Shown: piece by piece, positions 1 to 5,799 of the stretch
Layout: each line of letters starts with the position of its first letter
Numbering within the stretch: the first letter of the stretch is position 1
Assembly (NCBI GenBank): GCA_004375725.1
Contig: SOKS01000140.1
Location: 1 to 11,813, forward strand
Length of the DNA: 11,813 nt
Reading direction: 5' to 3'
Source of the DNA: Dehalococcoidia bacterium
GTDB lineage: Bacteria; Chloroflexota; Dehalococcoidia; Dehalococcoidales; RBG-16-60-22
Notes under the pieces: generated by a model
Seen by the model: only the letters and a program-made list of their open reading frames with translations
What the model was told of the DNA's origin: nothing
The model's database searches: none
Program-made: the position numbers and the translations under genes

Positions 1-192
1 GGTCTCGGCGAGATGACCCCCGAGCAGCTATGGGAAACGACGATGAACCCCGACACCCGCACCCTGCTTTCGGTTAACGTGGAGGATGCTGCCAATGCCG
101 ACCATATCTTCCACGTGCTGATGGGCAGTGAAGTCCCGCCCCGTAAAGCGTTTATCCAGGCACACGCCAGGGACGCAAATCTGGATATCTAA
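1..192 (+). CDS. gyrB: DNA gyrase subunit B, C-terminal end (partial)
   Basis: This is the last 63 residues of a type IIA topoisomerase B subunit; the start lies left of the window. Read in frame 1 it begins GLGEMTPEQLWETTMNP, which is the very conserved end of the TOPRIM/C-terminal GyrB region, followed by RTLLSVNVEDA, a short helix, LMGSEVPPRKAFI and the typical last residues NLDI before a TAA stop. GyrB provides the ATPase and TOPRIM half of gyrase, which introduces negative supercoils in the cytoplasm. ParE shares this tail, but the LWETTMNP and PPRKAFI wording is closer to GyrB. The gene converges on folE with only 12 nt between the two stop codons, and no hairpin terminator is visible there, so the transcripts probably overlap. 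Confidence 0.93.
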   Translation, partial: GLGEMTPEQLWETTMNPDTRTLLSVNVEDAANADHIFHVLMGSEVPPRKAFIQAHARDANLDI

Positions 193-204
193 AGCAAAGA
201 GGCC

Positions 205-771
205 CTACTTCCCCTGAATTATGGCGAAGAATTCCGCCCGGGTGGCGGCCTTTCGCTTGAAAATACCCCTGATGGCGGAGGTAATTACGTTACTGCCCGG
301 TTTCTTGATGCCGCGCATAATCATGCACAGGTGCTCCGCCCGAAGAACCACCGCCACTCCTTCCGGCTTGATGGCATCCATGATGGCATCGGCAATCTCG
401 GTGGTCATCCTCTCCTGAAGCTGGGGTCGCCTGGAGGTGATCTCCACCACGCGGGCCAGTTTGCTGATGCCGATGATTCGGCCCTCTTCGTTGGGGATGT
501 AGCCGATGTGGGCCACGCCGTAGAAGGGCAGCAGATGGTGCTCGCACATGGAGTAAAACGGGATATCCCGCAGCACCACCATCTCGCGGTGACCGATTTC
601 AAACCCGACCTTCAGCTCCTCCCTCGGGTCCTGTGACATACCGCCGAATAGCTCGGCATACATCTCGGCGACGCGTTCCGGCGTGCCCGCCAGGCCCTCG
701 CGCTTCGGGTCCTCCCCAATGGCTTCAATAATATCATTTATCGCGTTTCTGATTTTGGCCTCGTCAAACAT
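205..771 (-). CDS. folE: GTP cyclohydrolase I
   Basis: FolE converts GTP to 7,8-dihydroneopterin triphosphate, the first step of tetrahydrofolate (and other pterin) synthesis; it is a cytoplasmic homodecamer. Counting from the upstream ATG at 774, the zinc site is complete: Cys77 and His80 in MCEHHLLPFYG and Cys150 in HLCMIMRG. The GTP-binding stretch around ISKLARVVE and the RRPQLQERMT helix are also intact. The length (188-189 aa) is normal for the short bacterial form. Two ATGs lie in tandem at 774 and 771. The Shine-Dalgarno AGGAGG is 2 nt from the first and 5 nt from the second, so the second is chosen. It is the last gene of the leftward operon, 19-22 nt after thrC. Its link to threonine genes is positional only. 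Confidence 0.96.
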   Translation of the reverse strand: MFDEAKIRNAINDIIEAIGEDPKREGLAGTPERVAEMYAELFGGMSQDPREELKVGFEIGHREMVVLRDIPFYSMCEHHLLPFYGVAHIGYIPNEEGRIIGISKLARVVEITSRRPQLQERMTTEIADAIMDAIKPEGVAVVLRAEHLCMIMRGIKKPGSNVITSAIRGIFKRKAATRAEFFAIIQGK

Positions 772-776
772 CATCG

Positions 777-782
777 CCTCCT
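777..782 (-). promoter_or_regulatory. Ribosome binding site of folE
   Basis: A perfect AGGAGG on the minus strand lies between the thrC stop and folE. Its spacing (5 nt) favours the second of two adjacent ATG codons as the start. It is also the strongest ribosome binding site in the left operon, which would let folE be translated independently of thrC. Confidence 0.8.
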
Positions 783-793
783 GAAACCTGGCG

Positions 794-1849
794 TTATCCC
801 CAGCCCAGTGCCTTCTCCACCTCCGTAATATCGGCCGGTGACTTGAGAAAAGGCGGGGCGTCTTTCAAAGCGGCATCGGTATCCTTCAAGCCGGTGCCCG
901 TAATCACGCAGGCAATCCTTTTCTTTGAGAAATCCCATCCCTGCCGGGAAAGCTTGATCAGTCCGGCCACGGAGGCCGCCGATGCCGGCTCGCCAAATAC
1001 ACCAGCCTTAGTGGCGAGGAGTTTTTGCGCGTCCATGATTTCCGCATCGCTGACCATGTCAATCAGGCCGCCGGATTCATCACGCGCGGCGGTCGCTTTC
1101 TGCCAGCTCGCCGGATTGCCGATGCGTATCGCCGTGGCCACCGTTTCCGGCTCCTCAATCGGGTGGTCGTGGACGATGGGTGCGGCACCTTCCGCCTGGA
1201 AGCCCATCATCGTTGGTTTTTGGCTCGCCTTCCCCAGTTCATGGTATTCCTTAAAACCCTTCCAGTAGGCCGTGATATTACCGGCATTGCCTACGGGAAT
1301 GAACAGGTAGTCAGGGGCATCGCCCAGTACATCGATGATTTCAAAAGAAGCCGTCTTCTGCCCCTCGATTCGGTATGGGTTCAGTGAGTTCACCAGGGTA
1401 ACCGGGTGCTTGTCGGTGAGCTCGCGAACAATCTGCAACGCCTGGTCGAAATTGCCGTCTATGGTCAGGATTTTGGCACCGTAGACAATCGCCTGCGCCA
1501 GCTTGCCGAGTGCGATTTTTCCCTCAGGCACGACGATAATCGCGGTAAGGTCGCAGCAGGCGGCGTAGGCGGCAGCGGAGGCGCTGGTATTGCCGGTGGA
1601 AGCGCACATGATGGCCTGGCTCTTCTCTTCCAGCGCCTTGGCCACGGCCACGACCATGCCTCTGTCCTTGAATGAACCGGTGGGATTGCACCCTTCCAGT
1701 TTGAGGTAGAGCTCCCCGCAGCCGATTTCCCTCGCCAGCTGGTCGCATCTGACCAGAGGGGTATCACCCTCTCCCAGAGAAAAGAGCGGCGTTTTGGGAG
1801 TGATGGGGAGGAGGTCTTTGTATTTGTAGAGGACGCCTGTTTTCACCAT
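794..1849 (-). CDS. thrC: Threonine synthase (PLP-dependent)
   Basis: ThrC converts O-phospho-L-homoserine to L-threonine and phosphate using pyridoxal phosphate, in the cytoplasm. Family marks are all present. Counting from the alternative GTG at 1861, GEGDTPLV lies at 30-37 and the cofactor lysine is Lys65 in GSFKDRGM. The substrate/phosphate loop ASTGNTSASAAAY is at 87-99, and the glycine-rich PLP-phosphate loop VGNAGN is at 190-195. The C-terminal GVFGEPASAA and VITGTGLKD match the usual end of the fold. The length of about 350 aa fits the short, archaeal/Gram-positive-like class rather than the longer E. coli class. The ATG at 1849 is preferred because AGGTG sits 9 nt upstream, whereas the GTG at 1861 has no visible Shine-Dalgarno. 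It follows hom directly, as expected for consecutive pathway steps. Confidence 0.95.
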   Translation of the reverse strand: MVKTGVLYKYKDLLPITPKTPLFSLGEGDTPLVRCDQLAREIGCGELYLKLEGCNPTGSFKDRGMVVAVAKALEEKSQAIMCASTGNTSASAAAYAACCDLTAIIVVPEGKIALGKLAQAIVYGAKILTIDGNFDQALQIVRELTDKHPVTLVNSLNPYRIEGQKTASFEIIDVLGDAPDYLFIPVGNAGNITAYWKGFKEYHELGKASQKPTMMGFQAEGAAPIVHDHPIEEPETVATAIRIGNPASWQKATAARDESGGLIDMVSDAEIMDAQKLLATKAGVFGEPASAASVAGLIKLSRQGWDFSKKRIACVITGTGLKDTDAALKDAPPFLKSPADITEVEKALGWG

Positions 1850-1878
1850 CGGACTGAACACCTGATTTGATTATTGAT

Positions 1879-3183
1879 TTAAATGTGTTCCACGCGGATG
1901 AAGTTACTTATTTCCTTGAGCACCTCGAGCTGTTCAATTTGATGCAAAGCCTGACGCATCGCTTTTTCTGAAGCTGGGTGGGTCGTCAGGACAATTTCCG
2001 CTGTCTGGGCAACGTCGTCGGCTTCCTTCTGAATTGCCGAGGCGATGCTGATCATGTTATCGCCCAGTATCCTGGAAATCTGGGCCAGCACACCGGGACG
2101 GTCGGCACAGTTCATCCGGAGGTAGTACCGGGTTTCAATCTCATCCATGGGCTTGATTTTCTTTCCTGAATCCGGTTGCCACTTCAGCCGGTTGCCCACG
2201 TGAAAGGTGATATCCTGCGCCGAGGCCACAACATCGGCGACCACAGCACTGCTGGTAGCCAGCGGACCGGCGCCCTGCCCGTAGAAAAGCACCTTGCCGA
2301 TAAGGTCGCCTTCCACCAGGATGCCATTGTAGACGCCATCGACCTTGGCCAGAAGTGAGTCCTCCGGGATGAGGACCGGATGTACCCGGGCTTCAATCGA
2401 GTTATCAACGCGTTTGGCGATGGCGAGGAGCTTGATGGCGAAGCCTAATTCCCGCGCATAGCGGAAATCCCGACTGCCAATGCGGGAAATACCTTCCCGA
2501 TAAATGTCTTCCGGCTTGACCACGGCCTGAAAAGCCAGCGAGGCCATGATGGCCAGCTTGTAATTGGCGTCGATGCCCTCGATATCATTAACCGGATTGG
2601 CCTCGGCGTAACCCAGGTCCTGGGCGCTCTTCAACGCTACCGGGAAGTCTATGCCCTCGCGCGCCATGCGGGTGAGGATGTAATTGGTCGTCCCGTTGAT
2701 GATGGCGTAGATACCGGTTATATCATTGGCCACCAGGTCGTACTGGAACGGCGCAATCAGCGGAATGCCGCCGCCAACACTGGCCTCATAGCGCAGCCCG
2801 ACTCCGTACTGCTGGGCCAGGGCCTGCAATTCGGCGCCGTGCTTGGCAATGACTTCCTTGTTCGAAGTTACCACGTACCGGCCGCTGGTGATTGCCCGCT
2901 TCAGGTATTCCCGGGCCGGGTTCTCGCCACCGATTGCCTCAATTATAATATCGATTTCGGGCTCGTTGAAAAACGCATCGACATCTGTGGTTAGCAGGTC
3001 TGCGGGCAGTTCTTGAGCCAGTGGCCTCTCCAGGTCGACGGGCAGCACCTTTATCTTGCGCAGGGCCAGGGAACAACCAGCCTGCTCGGCGAGCATGTCA
3101 GCTTTTTCCGTCAGGACCTTGGCTACCTGCCCGCCAATTATTCCCAGCCCCATCATACCGATGCCAATGCTTTTCTTTTTCAT
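1879..3183 (-). CDS. hom: Homoserine dehydrogenase with C-terminal ACT domain
   Basis: Hom reduces aspartate-4-semialdehyde to homoserine with NAD(P)H, the branch point towards threonine and methionine. The N-terminal Rossmann loop is GMMGLGIIGG (residues 9-18), followed by SNKEVIAKHG with Lys109 at the cofactor site. The homoserine dehydrogenase signature spans about 187-209 and includes NPVND and IEGIDANYK, with Asp205 and Lys209 in the positions of the catalytic Asp/Lys pair. A C-terminal ACT domain covers about 353-430, with DRPGVLAQIS as its ligand loop, so feedback inhibition by an amino acid, usually threonine, is likely. The length of 434 aa is normal for the monofunctional enzyme. 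ATG start with GAGGTG 2 nt upstream on the minus strand. It lies 25 nt after the foldase gene and upstream of thrC. No aspartokinase gene is in view. Confidence 0.96.
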   Translation of the reverse strand: MKKKSIGIGMMGLGIIGGQVAKVLTEKADMLAEQAGCSLALRKIKVLPVDLERPLAQELPADLLTTDVDAFFNEPEIDIIIEAIGGENPAREYLKRAITSGRYVVTSNKEVIAKHGAELQALAQQYGVGLRYEASVGGGIPLIAPFQYDLVANDITGIYAIINGTTNYILTRMAREGIDFPVALKSAQDLGYAEANPVNDIEGIDANYKLAIMASLAFQAVVKPEDIYREGISRIGSRDFRYARELGFAIKLLAIAKRVDNSIEARVHPVLIPEDSLLAKVDGVYNGILVEGDLIGKVLFYGQGAGPLATSSAVVADVVASAQDITFHVGNRLKWQPDSGKKIKPMDEIETRYYLRMNCADRPGVLAQISRILGDNMISIASAIQKEADDVAQTAEIVLTTHPASEKAMRQALHQIEQLEVLKEISNFIRVEHI

Positions 3184-3208
3184 GCCACCTCATACCTCGC
3201 GGCTGGTT

Positions 3209-4468
3209 CTAGCCTCTCATTGCCTGTTCAATCGCCCAGGATTTTTTCTCCGCATCAAGGTAGTTTACGATTTCATTGTCCTCGTCGTCTACAACTGAAG
3301 CCACCCACTCATCCAGGGCTTTTTCTTTCAGGTAGTTCCTGTATGCCGTATCAATGCGCCGGTCAGTATCTTCTTCCAGGACTTCTATCAGCCAGTAGCC
3401 GCCCTTGGTTATTATCGTTTCATCACGGATCGGTTCGCTTATCACTCCTATTTCTGTATCCGGGTTATAGACATACTCATCAACCAGCGGATTCATCTCG
3501 CCCGGTGATACCAGCCATTCCCCTTCGTTTTCTTCAACGCCTTTCACCTGGGAGTTTTCCACTGCCAGGGAACCCCACTCCGCACCGGCTTCCAGTCGAC
3601 TTTTAATACGTAGCGCCTCTCCTTCGCTGCCCAGCAGCATTATCAGGACATGCGCTTCTTCTTCCTCTTCATCTCTCTCCAGGACCTTTACCAGCCAGTA
3701 CCCGACGAATTTATCTGCTTCCTCATCATATATTGGCCGGCTCAAGTCACCCACGTCATGTTCGAATATAACGTCGACAATTGAGGCTGGCAGCATATCT
3801 AGCAAAATAGCCTTAGGAACCCAGCCAAAGCCCCCACCTTTATTTCTGGAAAACGGTTCCAGGCTCATCTCTGCCGCCAGCTCGCTAAAGTCATCACCGC
3901 GTACCAGTTTGCTCCTGACGTCCAGGGCCTGTGGCGAGCTCTCCAGCATCATCGCCATAACCCGCCTCTGTTCGGCAAACAGTGGCACCTGCGGGTCAAA
4001 ATGCACATCCAGCAAACGCTCTATCAATAACTGGTGTCTGACCAGATCACGATAGACCTCTTTATCCGGCAGGTCGTTTTCTTTAAGTAGATTTTTCACT
4101 TCTTCATCGGTAACACTGATCCCAAGTTCCAGGGCACCCTGCCTGATGAGTTCATTGCGCGGTATATTTTGCAGTACGCTATCGGCAACATATGAAACGT
4201 CTGGTGTTTGATTATAAGAGCCTTCAATTTTTAGCATCTCTACGTAATAATCCATGGTGAACTCAGTGTCATTAACCTTGATGACCGTCTCGCGTAGCGG
4301 TTTATACTGGCCGAGATACCAGCCAACGATCACAATAGCGAATGCCGAAACGATGACAAAGATGCCCGTCATCAGAATCAGGCGCTGTCGTTTTTTCTGC
4401 TGCTCCCAGCGTGAAATCTGGTGGGGCGTTAATATGCGCTGCGGTTTCTCCCGTTTCTTCTTGGCCAA
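3209..4468 (-). CDS. Membrane-anchored SurA/PrsA-like foldase with two parvulin-type domains
   Basis: A 419-aa protein that probably helps proteins fold after export. Residues 1-30 are basic and cytoplasmic (MAKKKREKPQ start). One hydrophobic helix at about 31-52 anchors it, leaving the rest outside the membrane. Residues 60-160 resemble the SurA/PrsA N-terminal chaperone domain (VIKVNDTEFTMDYY, helical stretch). Two parvulin-like units follow at about 165-265 (GGGFGWVPKA, GYWLVKV) and 270-365 (EGEWLVSPGEM, GGYWLIEV). The histidines usually found at the start (HIL) and end (YHII) of parvulin domains look replaced in both, so isomerase activity is uncertain and a pure chaperone role is possible. 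The start is TTG, with AAGGGG 6 nt upstream. It is the first gene of the leftward operon, directly behind a good promoter. There is no lipobox cysteine, unlike PrsA of Firmicutes. Confidence 0.82.
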   Translation of the reverse strand: MAKKKREKPQRILTPHQISRWEQQKKRQRLILMTGIFVIVSAFAIVIVGWYLGQYKPLRETVIKVNDTEFTMDYYVEMLKIEGSYNQTPDVSYVADSVLQNIPRNELIRQGALELGISVTDEEVKNLLKENDLPDKEVYRDLVRHQLLIERLLDVHFDPQVPLFAEQRRVMAMMLESSPQALDVRSKLVRGDDFSELAAEMSLEPFSRNKGGGFGWVPKAILLDMLPASIVDVIFEHDVGDLSRPIYDEEADKFVGYWLVKVLERDEEEEEAHVLIMLLGSEGEALRIKSRLEAGAEWGSLAVENSQVKGVEENEGEWLVSPGEMNPLVDEYVYNPDTEIGVISEPIRDETIITKGGYWLIEVLEEDTDRRIDTAYRNYLKEKALDEWVASVVDDEDNEIVNYLDAEKKSWAIEQAMRG

Positions 4469-4511
4469 ATTTATCCCCTTCTTTACATCACATTGGTAAA
4501 ATACTCTTATA

Positions 4512-4540
4512 TTTATAACCCAAAAGCACTATCTTTTCAA
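4512..4540 (-). promoter_or_regulatory. Promoter of the foldase-hom-thrC-folE operon
   Basis: On the minus strand the sequence reads TTGAAA (4540-4535), a 17-nt spacer, then TATAAA (4517-4512). Each box has one mismatch to the sigma-70 consensus (TTGACA, TATAAT) and the spacing is ideal. Transcription would start near 4505, giving a leader of roughly 37 nt before the TTG start at 4468. Confidence 0.6.
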
Positions 4541-4635
4541 ATGAGAACCGGGACCTGTTTTTACGAGTACCTGCCTCAGCGATGCAATATATATGACCGA
4601 ATAACATATTTTAACAAATCTGTAACGGGATTTTA

Positions 4636-4664
4636 ATTGATATTTAACCTCAATCAGTTAATAT
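4636..4664 (+). promoter_or_regulatory. Overlapping dyads and possible upstream promoter
   Basis: Two overlapping inverted repeats sit in the middle of the divergent region. ATTGA/TCAAT arms lie at 4636-4640 and 4650-4654, and ATATTTAAC/GTTAATAT arms at 4640-4648 and 4657-4664 with a one-base bulge. The same bases can be read as a promoter: TTGATA (4637-4642), 16-nt spacer, TAATAT (4659-4664). This could be an operator, a second promoter of the pilus cluster, or chance in AT-rich DNA. Confidence 0.3.
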
Positions 4665-4749
4665 GGGAATAGTTATGCGGACAGATGGTATCATAATCCT
4701 TTGAAGGTAGCATTGGCAATTACCAGTCGAAGACCTGCACCTGACTTAC

Positions 4750-4778
4750 TTGACATTTTACGTCTGGAAAATTAATAT
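4750..4778 (+). promoter_or_regulatory. Promoter of the rightward pilus cluster
   Basis: A perfect -35 box TTGACA (4750-4755), a 17-nt spacer and TAATAT (4773-4778, four of six matches to the -10 consensus) lie upstream of the gene at 4835. Transcription would start near 4785, leaving about 50 nt of leader. No other good promoter is visible before pilB or pilC, so this probably drives them too. Confidence 0.6.
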
Positions 4779-4834
4779 TGTTTATGTAAATCAAATTGGA
4801 AATAGTCTAGGAAACAACGGGGGGATGGTACGGC

Positions 4835-5719
4835 ATGTTTAGATTGCGCGGGCGGAAGCGCGAGGCAAAAGAGACAGGCAGCAGGTCACCGGAAGAAAGC
4901 CAGGGAGTTGAGGTTGTTGAGGATAAAGGCGACGGGGAACGGCTGGGTGAACTGATGAATGACCTTGTGGAGGAGCGAAACGCTTCGTCTTCGGCTTCAG
5001 TCCGTTCCATTATCAAGGCGGCAATTAACAGTGCCGAGCAGATTGTTGATAATGTGAAAACACGGGTGGCGGCAGAGGCCCAGCAAGAGGCGGAGAAGAT
5101 CATTGCTGAAGCCGAAAAAGAGGCGGAAAAGATAAAACGAGGCAAGACGCCAGCCCATGCTGTAGAAGAAGCGGTTGCCGTGGAAGAGGAAGAGGCCGTT
5201 GCTATGAGAGAGGAAGAGCCGGTTACCGTGAAAGAGGAAGCGCCGGTTCAGCTTCAGGAGGAAATTGTGGCGCCGGCGGCGGAAGAAACGGCACCGCAGG
5301 ATGAGGAGCCCGCGGCTGTGGAGCCGGTGGCTGAAAAGGGGGAGCCGGAAAAGGCTGGCAAGCAAGAACAGAAAGCGCCAAAGAAGGAATCTGAAATAAT
5401 TGTGACCAAAGAGGAAAGCCAATCGCTGTACACCGGCGAGGTTGAGTTAACCATCGGGGTGCCGGTTGAGCCGACAATGGTAGCCAATTTGTATAGCTAC
5501 CTGCAGACCTCACCCGAAATAAAATTTGTCCGCACCACAGGTTCCTGGAACAGGGGGAGCACCATAACCATAGTGCTGGATAAACCGATCCCGTTGATTT
5601 CTGTGCTCGCTGCCAAGTTGCCTTTGGCGAATGTTGTGCCGGAACGACCCGTAGGAAGCGGGCACGTGAAGGATAGAAGGGGAATGCGAAAAATTAACAT
5701 TTCATTGAAGGATAAATAA
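4835..5719 (+). CDS. Acidic coiled-coil protein of unknown function at the head of the pilus cluster
   Basis: I do not recognise this 294-aa protein as a named family. It has no signal peptide or membrane helix, so it is probably cytoplasmic. Residues 1-10 are basic (MFRLRGRKRE) and 11-50 polar. Residues 51-103 form an Ala/Glu-rich helix likely to be a coiled coil (SAEQIVDNVK, EAEKIIAEAEKEAEKI). Residues 111-142 are four tandem 8-residue repeats of the type E-E-[AP]-V-x-[VML]-x-E, then a Glu/Pro/Ala-rich disordered stretch runs to about 190. Residues 198-270 look like a compact alpha/beta domain (YTGEVELTI, NLYSYLQTSPEIKFV, STITIVLDKPIPL). The last 25 residues are basic. ATG start; a G-run at 4819-4824 is the only Shine-Dalgarno candidate. 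It is the first gene after the promoter and lies 80 nt before pilB, so a scaffolding, localisation or regulatory role in pilus assembly is a guess from position. Confidence 0.75.
   Translation: MFRLRGRKREAKETGSRSPEESQGVEVVEDKGDGERLGELMNDLVEERNASSSASVRSIIKAAINSAEQIVDNVKTRVAAEAQQEAEKIIAEAEKEAEKIKRGKTPAHAVEEAVAVEEEEAVAMREEEPVTVKEEAPVQLQEEIVAPAAEETAPQDEEPAAVEPVAEKGEPEKAGKQEQKAPKKESEIIVTKEESQSLYTGEVELTIGVPVEPTMVANLYSYLQTSPEIKFVRTTGSWNRGSTITIVLDKPIPLISVLAAKLPLANVVPERPVGSGHVKDRRGMRKINISLKDK
5165..5260 (+). repeat. Four tandem 24-nt in-frame repeats
   Basis: Four consecutive 24-nt units (5165, 5189, 5213, 5237) encode EEAVAVEE, EEAVAMRE, EEPVTVKE and EAPVQLQE. Each starts GAAG and ends in GAG, with GTT or GTT-like valine codons at the fourth position. 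The units have diverged at base level but keep frame and length. Two further 8-residue blocks (EIVAPAAE, ETAPQDEE) after 5260 look like worn-out copies. Confidence 0.75.
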
Positions 5720-5799
5720 TCGTTCCATCATAGGCAGGGCGAGTACCGGGTGGAGAGAAATCTGGGTTTCAGGTCCGGGCTAGTCTGGGGGGAAGAGAA

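Larger units (their letters stand above)
4469..4834. other. Divergent intergenic control region (366 bp, no gene)
   Basis: This AT-rich gap separates the leftward foldase-hom-thrC-folE operon from the rightward pilus cluster. It holds a sigma-70-type promoter for each direction near its two ends and a dyad with a second rightward promoter candidate in the middle. I found no open reading frame with a convincing start, no tRNA, and no riboswitch that I recognise in it. Positions about 4541-4630 and 4665-4749 contain nothing I can name. Confidence 0.7.

Noticed and set aside
3013..3606. 197-aa plus-strand open frame across the hom/foldase junction
   Set aside because: It is antisense to two well-supported genes, is rich in Pro/Ser/Leu without domain features, and has no matching ribosome binding site.
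4807..5422. Minus-strand frames rich in Ser/Ala or Arg/Leu/Phe opposite the acidic protein
   Set aside because: They are the mirror of Glu/Ala/Lys codons in a repetitive region; the plus-strand frame has promoter, start and domain structure.
5720..5799. Possible promoter or riboswitch between the acidic protein gene and pilB
   Set aside because: Only 80 nt, G-rich near the start codon, with no promoter boxes and no recognised RNA fold; most likely a plain operon spacer.
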